From the NCBI RefSeq assembly GCF_042429435.1, contig NZ_JBHMAF010000071.1: a DNA stretch of 64,000 nt; one strand, written 5' to 3'. This document shows positions 9,296 through 18,184 of the stretch, in pieces. Origin of the DNA: Ectobacillus funiculus. Its GTDB lineage: Bacteria; Bacillota; Bacilli; Bacillales; Bacillaceae_G. The notes beneath the pieces were generated by a model that worked only from the letters and a program-made list of their open reading frames with translations, was not told the origin of the DNA and searched no databases. Numbering within the stretch: the stretch's first letter is position 1; each line of letters opens with the position of its first letter. Position numbers and translations under genes: made by a program.

Positions 9296-9312
9296 GGAAA
9301 GGTGAATTTCAA

Positions 9313-10659
9313 ATGGGAAATGAAGAAGCTGTCCTTTTTAGTCGCGTGCTAACAGAACTTACATTATCTTTTCATATCATTTATGCAACTATTGGTGTCG
9401 GTATCCCTCTCATGATTATGATTGCTCAGTGGGTTGGCATTAAGAAGCAAGATGAACATTATATTCTATTAGCAAGACGATGGACCCGTGGTTTTGTTAT
9501 TACAGTAGCTGTTGGTGTTGTAACAGGTACTGCAATTGGATTACAATTGTCTCTACTCTGGCCTAATTTTATGGAACTGGCAGGAAATGTTATTGCTCTC
9601 CCGCTATTCATGGAAACATTCGCATTCTTCTTTGAAGCTATCTTTTTAGGAATCTATATATATACATGGGATCGTTTTAAGAATCCTAAAAAGCATCTGT
9701 TACTGTTAATTCCAGTAGCTATAGGAGCATCTTTCTCTGCAATCTTTATTACCGTTGTTAATGCATTCATGAATGCTCCACAAGGGTTTGATCTAGTAAA
9801 TGGGCAATTAGTAAATGTAAATCCGATATTGGCAATGTTTAATCCTGCCATGCCTACTAAGGTTGCACACGTTTTGGCTACTGCTTATATGACATCAGCA
9901 TTTGTACTAGCATCTATAGGGGCGTTTCGTTTATTGAAGGGTTCCAATCATGTATACCACAAAAAAGCATTACTGCTCACGATGAAGATGGGCTTAATTT
10001 TTTCGATCGCTGCTGCAGTAATTGGAGATTTTTCAGGAAAATACCTAGCAGAATATCAGCCGGAGAAACTAGCTGCCGCTGAGTGGCATTTCGAAACAGA
10101 AAAGGGAGCTCCACTCATTCTGTATGGTGTCCTTGCTGATGGGGAAGTAAAGTATGCAATTAAAATCCCATCTGCACTTAGTATCCTAGCTCATAGCACT
10201 CCAAACGCGGAGGTTATAGGACTTGATCAGTTTGCTAAGGATGAAACCCCTCCTCTTTATATTCATTATTTATTTGATGTCATGATTACAATTGGTGTAT
10301 GGATGACTCTGTTGTCATTTGTCTTCTTAATCGGATCCTGGCGAAAATGGAAGTTGATATCGTCTAACTTATTCCGTTGGCTCATTGTACTTGGAGGCCC
10401 TCTTTCTATCATTGGCATTGAAGCCGGGTGGTGGATGGCTGAAGTAGGCCGTCAACCGTGGATATTGCGAGGACTTATGCGGACAAAAGAAGCAGCAACC
10501 ACAAGCGGTCAAGTAGACGTCATGTTACTCTTGTTCTCTGGATTGTATATTGTTTTAGCAATTGGCAGTGTAGTCGTCCTTACTCGGATGTTTCGTAAAA
10601 ACCCTGTGGAGCGCGAATTGGCCGATAGAGCATCTGAGAAGGAAGGTGCTACAGTATGA
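9313..10659 (+). CDS. cydA: Cytochrome bd-type quinol oxidase subunit I (cyanide-insensitive type)
   Basis: A 448-residue membrane protein that carries the b- and d-type hemes and oxidises quinol while reducing oxygen to water at the cell membrane. The start MGNEEAVLFSRVLTELTLSFH contains the conserved heme-ligand His21, and GWWMAEVGRQPW is the conserved quinol-site motif. The Q-loop is short, as in the CioA/YthA group. The ATG at 9313 fits family starts and follows AAGGAAAGGTG; upstream in-frame codons belong to an overlapping small ORF region. Its end overlaps cydB by four bases (ATGA), showing translational coupling. Confidence 0.95.
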   Translation: MGNEEAVLFSRVLTELTLSFHIIYATIGVGIPLMIMIAQWVGIKKQDEHYILLARRWTRGFVITVAVGVVTGTAIGLQLSLLWPNFMELAGNVIALPLFMETFAFFFEAIFLGIYIYTWDRFKNPKKHLLLLIPVAIGASFSAIFITVVNAFMNAPQGFDLVNGQLVNVNPILAMFNPAMPTKVAHVLATAYMTSAFVLASIGAFRLLKGSNHVYHKKALLLTMKMGLIFSIAAAVIGDFSGKYLAEYQPEKLAAAEWHFETEKGAPLILYGVLADGEVKYAIKIPSALSILAHSTPNAEVIGLDQFAKDETPPLYIHYLFDVMITIGVWMTLLSFVFLIGSWRKWKLISSNLFRWLIVLGGPLSIIGIEAGWWMAEVGRQPWILRGLMRTKEAATTSGQVDVMLLLFSGLYIVLAIGSVVVLTRMFRKNPVERELADRASEKEGATV

Positions 10660-11684
10660 CACTTGAGGTAATAGGTATTTCAGTGTTATGGATTTTTCTC
10701 TTCGGTTACGTGATTATAGCTTCCGTTGACTTTGGGGCTGGTTTCTTTAATGCATATAGTACGCTAACAGGACAACAACATATTTTAACCAAGGTCATTC
10801 AACGCTATCTATCGCCTGTCTGGGAGGTTACTAACGTATTCTTAGTTTTCTTTTTCGTAGGGATTGTTGGTTTTTTCCCAAAAACAGCATACTACTACGG
10901 AACGGTGTTGCTTGTACCTGCAAGCCTTGCGATTATCCTGCTCGCAATCCGTGGTTCCTATTATGCATTTGCAACTTATGGTGGGCTTACAAATAGAAAA
11001 AGGTATACATTTATTTATGGGATCTCTGGATTACTTATTCCAGCGTCCTTATCTATCGTATTAACCATTTCAGAAGGTAGCTTTGTAAAAGTTGGCTCTA
11101 CGGGGCCCACACTCAATTACTGGAGCTTGTTTAAAAGCCCTTTAACTTGGAGTATTGTTGTACTCAGTCTCACAGCAGTATTATATATTTCATCAGTATT
11201 CCTGACTTGGTATGCACATCAAGCGAAAGATGATCGTGCAACCGCACTCTTACGAAAGTATGCACTGATTTGGGCAGGACCTACCCTTATCACGGCTTCG
11301 GGTATTATTGTCGAGCTGAAGGCACATAATCCTGAACATTATGAGCGATTATTGGATTTATGGTGGCTGTTTGGCTTATCGGTGATTTTGTTTATGGGAA
11401 CGGTCTATCTGATATGGAGAAAACAATCCTATGGAGTAGCCTTTGGGCTATTGGTAGGTCAGTTCTTTCTTGCGTTTTTTGGTTATGGTATATCTCACTA
11501 CCCATACTTACTATATCCATACCTCACAATTTTTGATAGCTTTACGAATAAATCAATGGCAACAGCATTAATTGTTGTATTTATTGCAGGACTTGGTTTG
11601 CTAATCCCATCCTTGTATCTTCTAGTTAAACTGTTCTTGTTTAACAAGGAATATGTCCAAGGAAAACGGAACAATCATGCATAG
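10656..11684 (+). CDS. cydB: Cytochrome bd-type quinol oxidase subunit II
   Basis: A 342-residue protein with about nine membrane helices. The N-terminus, ending VDFGAGFFNAY, and the region YLSPVWEVTNVFLVFFFVG match CydB/CioB/YthB, the subunit that completes the oxidase heterodimer. The start overlaps the cydA stop. A third, tiny gene (cydS-like) follows after 11 bases. The operon is gene pair plus small subunits, and no cydCD assembly transporter is present in the window. Confidence 0.95.
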   Translation: MTLEVIGISVLWIFLFGYVIIASVDFGAGFFNAYSTLTGQQHILTKVIQRYLSPVWEVTNVFLVFFFVGIVGFFPKTAYYYGTVLLVPASLAIILLAIRGSYYAFATYGGLTNRKRYTFIYGISGLLIPASLSIVLTISEGSFVKVGSTGPTLNYWSLFKSPLTWSIVVLSLTAVLYISSVFLTWYAHQAKDDRATALLRKYALIWAGPTLITASGIIVELKAHNPEHYERLLDLWWLFGLSVILFMGTVYLIWRKQSYGVAFGLLVGQFFLAFFGYGISHYPYLLYPYLTIFDSFTNKSMATALIVVFIAGLGLLIPSLYLLVKLFLFNKEYVQGKRNNHA

Positions 11685-11695
11685 GGAGGGAACAT

Positions 11696-11803
11696 ATGAT
11701 GAGTCACTTTCTAATTTTTTATGCACCGATCCTAATAGTCATCTTATCAATTGTTGCGGCTTTCTGGCTTGCATCGAAGGATAACATAGTGAGCGATCAT
11801 TAA
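11696..11803 (+). CDS. cydS: CydS-like small subunit of the bd oxidase
   Basis: A 35-residue protein (36 codons with the stop) directly after cydB, with AGGGAGGG six bases before the first ATG. The pattern FLIFYAPILIVILSIVAAFW, then a short charged tail, closely resembles CydS, the single-helix third subunit seen in the Geobacillus bd oxidase structure (from memory, FLIMYAPMVVVALSVVAAFW). Two adjacent ATGs are possible starts. Position, length and sequence all support the call. A strong terminator follows. Confidence 0.85.
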   Translation: MMSHFLIFYAPILIVILSIVAAFWLASKDNIVSDH

Positions 11804-11826
11804 TTTAGGTGCTGCTACACATCATA

Positions 11827-11885
11827 AACAGTCTATGCTAAATGGAACTATAAGAGTCTTTCCATTTCGTATAGACTGTTTTTGT
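11827..11885 (+). terminator. Terminator of the cyd operon
   Basis: AACAGTCTATGC at 11827 pairs with the arm ending GTATAGACTGTT at 11880, followed by a T-run. The stem is about 20 bp with few mismatches. Confidence 0.8.
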
Positions 11886-11999
11886 ATAGATTCAATCAGT
11901 CTAACATAGTTAGTTATATGTACAAATGACTAGCCAAGTAATTCCGCAAGACTCGTATAAACAAACATGTACTTTTTCAAAGAAATAGATTGTTGAGCA

Positions 12000-12132
12000 T
12001 TACATGGTTGGCATAGGGGTGGCTGTTGGTTTTACCGAACCTTTCTCATATTGTTTATCAATGGGTGCTCGGACTTCCTGAACAGATGCGCCGTTTTAAT
12101 ACATCATAACAGCTTGAAATGCAATATCTACA
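12000..12132 (-). pseudogene. C-terminal relic of a PCYCGC-motif lipoprotein
   Basis: The minus strand encodes CVDIAFQAVMMY, a stop, then NGASVQEVRAPIDKQYEKG and a Pro/Thr-rich end (KPTATPMPTM). This is the characteristic tail of Bacillales lipoproteins with a PCYCGC motif, often found near metal genes. The Cys-rich front is missing and an internal stop interrupts the frame. Confidence 0.55.
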
Positions 12133-12201
12133 CAAACCGTTTGTGTCATACATGATCTATGAATCTCTTGCATCCTTTATCCCTTTCCATGATGATTCAT
12201 A

Positions 12202-12939
12202 TTAATGCAGGATAAAATTCTCTATATATAACAGCATTAATATAAATCCCCCACCAGCCAATAAAAAGAAACTGAATACACTCATCTTTTTTTGTGCTTT
12301 TAATAACATCTCGTTCACAGTTACATACCCCAATGTTCCAATCGCCAGGCCCATGAGCACACCATTTAAATGAATATGGTCGCTTCTTAAGACACTGCCG
12401 AGTACAGTTCCGACTCCTAATACAAGTGATAGTAATGTAATCGTCAAAAGAAAATATACAATATGAAACCTGGTAAATAAGAAAGGTATCGCTAGGGCAA
12501 GCCCCTCTGGAATATGATGAATAACAGCAGCAAACAAAAAAGGTATTGCTGTGTCAAAGTTCTTCATGGATATACCGAATGCTACACCTGTTGGAACATT
12601 GTGGATATAGATTGCAAGCGATAAGAATAGAAAGGACCGCCACGCTTCACCTTCTCTTCCCTCTTGATTGTGCGAATGATGAAAATGCATATGGAGTAGT
12701 ACCATCAACAAAATACCCATACTTCCCCCAAGGAAGAGTCCTGTCATCTCATACTCAGAAAGTGTCTCTGGGATAAGTTCAAAAGTAAGTAGCCCTGCCA
12801 ACATTCCTCCGCAAAAGGCATACAAACTATACATTTGATGGGTCATCATACTTCGAGCTGTTATACCCACCGTTCCTCCTACTAACAACCCGCCAAAGGC
12901 AAGTGCAGCTGTCATAATTGGTAACATTATGCTCTCCAT
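12202..12939 (-). CDS. ZIP-family divalent metal transporter
   Basis: A 245-residue, eight-helix membrane protein. Metal-site motifs of helices 4 and 5 are present as HNVPTG (113-118) and HHIPEG (141-146), with a His-rich cytoplasmic loop at 83-90. ZIP proteins bring zinc or other divalent cations into the cytoplasm. GAAGGAGGG precedes the ATG. It is separate from the second ZIP gene at 14669, which has a different architecture. The metal is not decidable from sequence; zinc, manganese or iron are all possible. Confidence 0.9.
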   Translation of the reverse strand: MESIMLPIMTAALAFGGLLVGGTVGITARSMMTHQMYSLYAFCGGMLAGLLTFELIPETLSEYEMTGLFLGGSMGILLMVLLHMHFHHSHNQEGREGEAWRSFLFLSLAIYIHNVPTGVAFGISMKNFDTAIPFLFAAVIHHIPEGLALAIPFLFTRFHIVYFLLTITLLSLVLGVGTVLGSVLRSDHIHLNGVLMGLAIGTLGYVTVNEMLLKAQKKMSVFSFFLLAGGGFILMLLYIENFILH

Positions 12940-13489
12940 CCATGTACCCTCCTTCCTATTCCACTTTTTCCATGTGTATGCCTAATTTTTTGAGAATAGT
13001 CATGCCGCTCGCATAACAGAGATTTCTCTGTTGGTTGGATAAGTAGAATCTTAGAATTTTAACTGAGAATACAGGTAACAGGCTGAACTTTGTGATAGTA
13101 TTTCTAAAAAAGACAGTTCTTTTAATATCACTAACCCTACGGAGAAAGTAATGATAGATTGGACTACTAGTACCCATACCGCTCCAGATATACCTCGTAC
13201 TGCATCCCATATTATTTTTGGCACGTTCAATAGTTTTTGAAAAGTCCTAAATCAATAAAAGAACACATTATATACTTGGAAATTTTTCCTCACCAAGAGG
13301 TTTAAGGAGAGGAGAATGAGCCCTGATTTTTTTTAAAAAAAAGAAACAAAAAAGCCTAATTTCCATTGGATATAGGCTTTCCGCTTGTTAATTAAGCTGT
13401 AGTTTGTTCCGTAAACGTTTAAAATCTATGCGGAATTTGTAAATACTAAAGTTAATTTCAAATAAATATATCTGTACTTTTTCTTGTTT
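12940..13489 (-). other. Gene-free gap ending in the tatC terminator
   Basis: I find no convincing gene in these 550 bases. At 13346-13382 AAGCCTA and TAGGCTT form a stem followed on the minus strand by TTTTTTGTTTC, a terminator that fits the end of tatC. A minus-strand open frame ending at 12956 has no family features I recognise. Confidence 0.5.
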
Positions 13490-14233
13490 TTAAACAGATT
13501 CGTATGCATCTTTGTTACCTTCTTTAATCCTATGCTGTCGTTTATATACGAATTTTGATAAACTGACACTGCCTTCATATAAGAGTAATAAAGGTATACT
13601 TACAAGGATATCTGATAGAAAATCTGGCGGCGTAATCAAAATTGAAACGATGATTAAGACGAAGTAGGCATATTTCCGGATTTTTTGCAAACGGTACGGA
13701 TTGATAATTCCTAAGCTTGTTAAAAACATAATGACAACAGGTAGTTCAAACAGAAATCCAAAAGGCAATGTCATGTGAAGCAAAAATTGAAAATATTTCT
13801 CCGTTGTAAAAAACGTATGAAACATGTCGTTTGATAGCGACATTAAAAAATTTAATACAAGCGGTAATAAAATATAGTAACCAAAACTAATTCCTAATAC
13901 GAATAAGATAAATAGTGCTGGAATATAAGCGATTGTAACTTTACGCTCTTTTGGTGTTAGGGCCGGACGTACAAACAGCCATGCTTGGTGCGCACCAACT
14001 GGTATAGTGGCTGCAATCGCAACAACGCTGGCAATCATGAAATAAACGATTAAGATATCACTTGGTCCTAGCAGCGCTAGCTTAAATGGCAAATCTTTGA
14101 CTAGCACATGGTAAATATCTTGAACATATACAAATACCATTACTAAAAACAGCAAAAAGACGAGTAAAGTAATGATAACGCGTTTACGCAGCTCTTCTAA
14201 GTGTTGAACTATGTGCATGTCTCGATTTTCCAA
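13490..14233 (-). CDS. tatC: Twin-arginine translocase subunit TatC
   Basis: A 247-residue, six-helix protein that forms the receptor for twin-arginine signal peptides and exports folded proteins. Near the start MHIVQHLEELRKR is the conserved TatC N-terminus, and FLFELPVVIMFL and LITPPDFLSD are family motifs. I choose the TTG at 14233 because GGAG lies eight bases upstream; a GTG at 14242 is also in frame but lacks a spaced ribosome site. Just upstream, a terminator-like hairpin separates it from tatA. The neighbouring multicopper oxidase carries a Tat signal and is the likely client. Confidence 0.9.
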   Translation of the reverse strand: MENRDMHIVQHLEELRKRVIITLLVFLLFLVMVFVYVQDIYHVLVKDLPFKLALLGPSDILIVYFMIASVVAIAATIPVGAHQAWLFVRPALTPKERKVTIAYIPALFILFVLGISFGYYILLPLVLNFLMSLSNDMFHTFFTTEKYFQFLLHMTLPFGFLFELPVVIMFLTSLGIINPYRLQKIRKYAYFVLIIVSILITPPDFLSDILVSIPLLLLYEGSVSLSKFVYKRQHRIKEGNKDAYESV

Positions 14234-14247
14234 CCTAATCACTCCAT

Positions 14248-14281
14248 GAAAAAGGAGATGTAAGACGAATCTACATCTCCT
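14248..14281 (-). terminator. Terminator-like hairpin between tatA and tatC
   Basis: AGGAGATGTA (14253-14262) pairs perfectly with TACATCTCCT (14272-14281), and on the minus strand the stem is followed by TTTTT. It starts seven bases after the tatA stop. Partial termination here would give more tatA than tatC message. Confidence 0.7.
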
Positions 14282-14287
14282 CTTAAT

Positions 14288-14485
14288 TTATTTAACTGAT
14301 TTTTCTTTTTTATTAGATGTCTCTTCATTTAGATCATCCGTCACAAGCTCTCTAGTAGACTTTTTAAATTCCCTTAAAGTTGAGCCGAACGCCCTTCCGA
14401 TTTCCGGCAATTTAGAAGGGCCGAAAACGATAAGCACGAGTATTAAGATGAGTATTAACCCTGGAATTCCGATACTTTGCAGCAT
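14288..14485 (-). CDS. tatA: Twin-arginine translocase subunit TatA
   Basis: A 65-residue protein with one N-terminal helix (LILILILVLIVFG). The hinge motif FGPSKLPEIGRAFG follows, then an amphipathic helix and a charged tail. TatA polymerises to form the export pore and is normally needed in large excess over TatC. The gene has AGGAGGAG before its ATG and lies 183 bp downstream of the ZIP gene, so it may have its own promoter or belong to the MCO-ZIP transcript. Confidence 0.92.
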   Translation of the reverse strand: MLQSIGIPGLILILILVLIVFGPSKLPEIGRAFGSTLREFKKSTRELVTDDLNEETSNKKEKSVK

Positions 14486-14668
14486 ATTCTCCTCCTAGCA
14501 GTTAAGTCTTGTAATTTCTTTTAGACGGTTATTGTTATTTTCAGAATGGCTTAAGTAAAAAAATCATTTATATCAATATTTTCACCTAGAGTCAGTACAA
14601 ACCAGATTAAGAATGCAATTTCACTCAAAGTTACTACACTTCTAAACCTTATTATTTGTATCTCTTCT

Positions 14669-15838
14669 TTAAAACTTAACAAAAAATGCAGTAAAGTACA
14701 TGATTAACAGTCCGATAGTGAACCCAGAAAGATTTAACCAAGAGACCGATGGTTCCTTATGTGTTCTATGATCTTCAATAAGCATTTTCGTAATGACATA
14801 AATTACTTGCAAAATTGCACCTGCTCCAATTCCTAAGCATAAAGCGCCCAAAATTGGAGAAAAGATGAACCCACCAAACCAAGTACCAAGAATGGCAGGT
14901 GCGCCAGCAATCGTGCCAAGAATCAAGAAATCTTTTACACTAGGCTTGGTTCTTAAAAGCGGAGCAGCTATCCCAATTCCTTCTGTAATATTATGCAGAG
15001 TAAAACCAATAATTAAAAAAGTTCCCAATGCTGCCTCTCCAAGAGCAAAAGAGGAGCCAATCGCCAACCCTTCACCAAAGTTATGCAGCCCAATGCCTAT
15101 CGCCATGAGAAGTGCTATTTTAAAAGGGGAGTAACTTTTGGATTCTTCCTTTCTTTGCTGATACTGGTCAAATCCGATTAACAGTAAGAAGGTAAGAGCT
15201 GCTCCTATTATAACTACCATATTTCCTTGAAATACAGAGGGAGCTTCGGCACCAATTTCAAATCCATCAGCAAGTGTTCCGACAAACAGGAATAATAAGA
15301 GACCAACCGTGAGCGCAAGGATAGCATTAATCCATTTTCGCTTAAAGCGCTTCATAAATGGATACCACAATAACCCTAGAGTAATAGGGACAATTCCAAC
15401 ATAAAACCCGATAAAACCATAGTTTAAAAAGCTGCTCCAGCTAGCTTCAGGGGTCAAGGTTGCCGCAGCGATTTCTCCTTCTACTACAATACCGTTTTCA
15501 GTGATAAGTTTAATGGCATGGGGATCTCCTTCAACCCATGGATAAGGGATAGTTACTTTCCCTTCCTCGAACCGTTTGAGCGTAGGATCAGGTGAAACAC
15601 TGAAATTCCAAACTGAATCATCTACAATCACCTGTGAAATCGTAAGTGTTTCCGGACCAGTGTTACTGACTGAAAGTTCAAACCCCCCATTTGTTACTTT
15701 AATTCTTTCAATATTCAATACTTCAATAGGTGCAGCAGGATCTTTTTCTATTCCTGCTCCTTTTATTAACACCCATGCTAATACTCCTATCAGCATTACT
15801 AAAGGAATAACACCTGAAATAATCCATTTTGCCTTCAT
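14669..15838 (-). CDS. ZIP-type metal permease with an N-terminal extracytoplasmic beta domain
   Basis: A 389-residue protein. After an N-terminal membrane helix (8-27) comes an outside domain of about 100 residues (35-135) with alternating beta-type sequence such as GGFELSVSNTGPETLTISQV. The remaining part has about seven or eight helices with ZIP metal motifs HNFGEG (252-257) and HNITEG (282-287). It starts 15 bases after the multicopper oxidase stop, with AAGGAG before the ATG, so the two are co-translated. A reasonable model is that the oxidase changes the redox state of a metal that this permease then moves. Archaeal ammonia oxidisers have, as I recall, similar oxidase-ZIP pairs. Confidence 0.85.
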   Translation of the reverse strand: MKAKWIISGVIPLVMLIGVLAWVLIKGAGIEKDPAAPIEVLNIERIKVTNGGFELSVSNTGPETLTISQVIVDDSVWNFSVSPDPTLKRFEEGKVTIPYPWVEGDPHAIKLITENGIVVEGEIAAATLTPEASWSSFLNYGFIGFYVGIVPITLGLLWYPFMKRFKRKWINAILALTVGLLLFLFVGTLADGFEIGAEAPSVFQGNMVVIIGAALTFLLLIGFDQYQQRKEESKSYSPFKIALLMAIGIGLHNFGEGLAIGSSFALGEAALGTFLIIGFTLHNITEGIGIAAPLLRTKPSVKDFLILGTIAGAPAILGTWFGGFIFSPILGALCLGIGAGAILQVIYVITKMLIEDHRTHKEPSVSWLNLSGFTIGLLIMYFTAFFVKF

Positions 15839-15853
15839 TTTGTCACTTCTCCT

Positions 15854-16870
15854 TTACTCCACTTCAAAAAATCCCATCCAACCTAATTCAGCGAATTCGC
15901 TAACATGGGCATGGAACATGTATTTCCCTTTATAAGGGAACTTGACTTCGATTATGCCGCGTTCTCCCTGACATTGCATGATTGTATCGGTAAACTGGGA
16001 GGGATTATCAATTCTTCCTGTCGGATAATAGCTAAAATAGTTGGCATGAAGATGGAAAGAATTGATTAAATCAAATTCCGTAAAATTGCTAAGATAAATA
16101 CGAACCAGCTGATCCTTTTTTACTTTGATGGGATGATTCATGAAAGCGAAGGCATAACCGTTAACAGTATAAAAGTCGTTCTCACCATCCAAATCCAAAT
16201 CGAAGCCATTCATTACCATGTTCAACTCCAATGCGGGCTCCCTTGGTGTTTTTGGATCGATAATGAAGTTCCCATATAACCCTTTGTGAATATGACGGGC
16301 AAGAGGCAGTACATGACAATGATATAGTTGCAGCCCATAGGGGTTGGCCTCAAATTCATAAGTAAAGCTTTGCCCTGGAGCGATAGGAGTAATTCCGTCC
16401 ATTTCCGGCGGATGAATACCATGAAAATGAATCGAGTGAGGATGACTCCCTTTATTCGTGAAATGAAAACGAAGCAAGTCCCCTTCCGTACAACGAAACG
16501 TAGGTCCTGGAATCGTTCCGTTATAAGTCCATCCTGGAAATTTAATTCCTTTGGCGATTTCAATTTCTTTGTCAATGGCAACGACTGTATATTCGCGAAG
16601 TGTCTGTCCATTTGGCAATGTACTTACTTTTCCATAATCAAATTCAGTTAGTAGCTTTTCTGCCATTTGGTATCCGGCAGTCTTGGTACTATCATGTATC
16701 ATCTGATGATCATGATTTACATTACCGTGATTTTTATGGTTTGTTTGCGCTTGAACAGAGGGAGTCAAAGGTGGGAACATATTTAGCAAATAACTCCCTG
16801 CCAAGCCCAAGGCGCCAGCAGATCCCAACTTTAATATCTCCCGTCTAGAAATTTGGTTTTGCTCAGACAT
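15854..16870 (-). CDS. Tat-exported two-domain multicopper oxidase
   Basis: A 338-residue protein starting MSEQNQISRREILKLG, a twin-arginine signal with Arg9-Arg10. The ATG at 16870 follows GGAGG; an in-frame TTG nine bases upstream is less likely. Two cupredoxin domains are seen. Domain 1 has HSIHFHG (145-151) and YHCHVLPLARHIHKG (183-197), where Cys185 and His193 are plausible type-1 copper ligands. Domain 2 has HLHANYF (273-279) and FHAHVSEF (319-326) but no type-1 Cys. That pattern fits a two-domain laccase with type-1 copper in domain 1 and a trinuclear site between subunits. A His/Asn-rich linker (44-59) follows the signal. Likely role: oxidation of Cu(I), Fe(II) or Mn(II) outside the cell. 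Confidence 0.88.
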   Translation of the reverse strand: MSEQNQISRREILKLGSAGALGLAGSYLLNMFPPLTPSVQAQTNHKNHGNVNHDHQMIHDSTKTAGYQMAEKLLTEFDYGKVSTLPNGQTLREYTVVAIDKEIEIAKGIKFPGWTYNGTIPGPTFRCTEGDLLRFHFTNKGSHPHSIHFHGIHPPEMDGITPIAPGQSFTYEFEANPYGLQLYHCHVLPLARHIHKGLYGNFIIDPKTPREPALELNMVMNGFDLDLDGENDFYTVNGYAFAFMNHPIKVKKDQLVRIYLSNFTEFDLINSFHLHANYFSYYPTGRIDNPSQFTDTIMQCQGERGIIEVKFPYKGKYMFHAHVSEFAELGWMGFFEVE

Positions 16871-17089
16871 GTTTAACAACCTCCAAAAAGTTTCCTTAAT
16901 GCAAAAATATGTTTCTTGTCTAAAACTTATTCCCTAAATCAATTTTTGTCAATGTTTATTTTTTGATCCTTTTACAGAATAGAAGGATGTAAGTTAGTAA
17001 AAAATGCCTAAGAAGTAAAGCGCTGAATATGAATATTCTTATAATATCTGCTGCTGTTGGCACAGCTCTCATTGGAGAAGAATTGGAAG

Positions 17090-17440
17090 GAGCCAAGTGC
17101 CAGATACAACTCTAGCTGCTTTTGGTGCACATGTTGCGAATCGAAACGCTCACAGCGATATTGCGAAATAATATCTTGAAAACAGTAAAGTAGGTGTGAT
17201 TTTGGATAGTATGGAAGATTACTGGTATCCAGCAGGAATTCCTGGCTCCTATCCTGATAACCCACCTTAGGATACAGGAGAAGCTGGTAAGGAGAGAAAA
17301 ATGGAAACTTAGTAGATCAAGCTGAACATTTAGGTTATACGTACGTAAAAAATGCAGACGAGTTGGAACGTGCGAAAGGCCAAATGCTTCTAGGTTTGTT
17401 TGCAAGTGAGGAAATGTTCCAGTTACTCATAATAAGAATT
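17090..17440 (+). pseudogene. Relic of a PhoA-type alkaline phosphatase
   Basis: The plus strand, in shifting frames, encodes PDTTLAAFGAHVANRNAHSD, then MEDYWYPAGIPGSYPD, then HLGYTYVKNADELERAKGQ and LLGLFASEEM. These match successive parts of Bacillus alkaline phosphatase. Stops and frame changes interrupt every part, and the catalytic Ser region and the C-terminus are absent. The rest of 16871-17772 shows only the hairpin listed separately. Confidence 0.65.
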
Positions 17441-17651
17441 TCTGTTCACCTCGGATGAATACGATACACCAAAGAGATATAACCTTTAGATAGAAACGAC
17501 CATTATGTTATATACACAAAATATCAATATCAAAAAATGATTAGTTAACTAGGAGGTAGATACCTTAGTTCCCTAAACTCAGGTAATTGATTGGTCATAT
17601 TTAATTTAGTCATGGTTGTGATTTAAACTATAACCTGACATACTGAAACGG

Positions 17652-17685
17652 CTGGCGGTCGGACGCTTAAGTGTCCGACCGCCAG
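17652..17685. terminator. Strong GC-rich hairpin
   Basis: CTGGCGGTCGGAC (17652-17664) pairs perfectly with GTCCGACCGCCAG (17673-17685). It is the most GC-rich structure in its surroundings. No T-run follows; it may end transcription of the YjzC-like gene from the right. Confidence 0.5.
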
Positions 17686-17772
17686 CTCCTTAAATTACGG
17701 ATCCTTGAGAAAGGAGACGTTCATTCCTACACAAATCCGTCCCTTGTGAATGGGCCTCTATCCAATTCCAAT

Positions 17773-18072
17773 TCATTGTTCATGTGTCCAAGTGACTGAT
17801 TCTCCTGTGGAAGGACAGCTTGGGAATTTCTCTCCCTTCTGAAGAACCACATGTTCACCATCTGCATCTACATAATGACCTGATTCCATGACAGTTTCCC
17901 CAGTTCTATGGGAATGGCTTGCATGGGTCCAAGTTGTAGCGTGTCCGGTAGATGGACAATCTGGAAAAGTCTCTCCTTGTTTAAGTTCCTTTTTTTCTCC
18001 TGTTGCACAAATATAGGTACCAGGTTCCGACACAGTTTCTCCTGTATGGTGATGGTCAGTGAAGTGAGGCAT
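17773..18072 (-). CDS. YjzC-like protein with a duplicated domain, downstream of a cobalamin riboswitch
   Basis: A 99-residue soluble protein made of two tandem repeats of about 45 residues. Each begins HxTGETV and then follows a pattern of GxYxxATGE/ADGE, a Leu-x-x-Gly-Glu stretch, FPDCPSTG or FPSCPSTG, and ends in TWTH. The spacing recalls YjzC-like small proteins of unknown function. Each repeat keeps one Cys plus His residues, so metal or cofactor binding is possible. The ATG at 18072 is chosen because GGAGG lies eight bases upstream; a TTG six bases earlier is in frame. A cobalamin aptamer lies in its leader, about 110 bases upstream. I do not know the function. Confidence 0.7.
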   Translation of the reverse strand: MPHFTDHHHTGETVSEPGTYICATGEKKELKQGETFPDCPSTGHATTWTHASHSHRTGETVMESGHYVDADGEHVVLQKGEKFPSCPSTGESVTWTHEQ

Positions 18073-18184
18073 AATCAATTCCTCCTTTTTATTTTTCTTA
18101 CAACAGATAGTCTCTCACTGACAACTAAGAATATTCTTTTTACTGCCCTTACACACCTCTCCTTTCCGCGAAGGCTGTTTTGAT

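Noticed and set aside
9229..9312. Upstream extension of cydA
   Set aside because: Family proteins start at MGNEEAV-like sequence, the ATG at 9313 has a ribosome site, and the upstream bases encode the 31-residue ORF in another frame.
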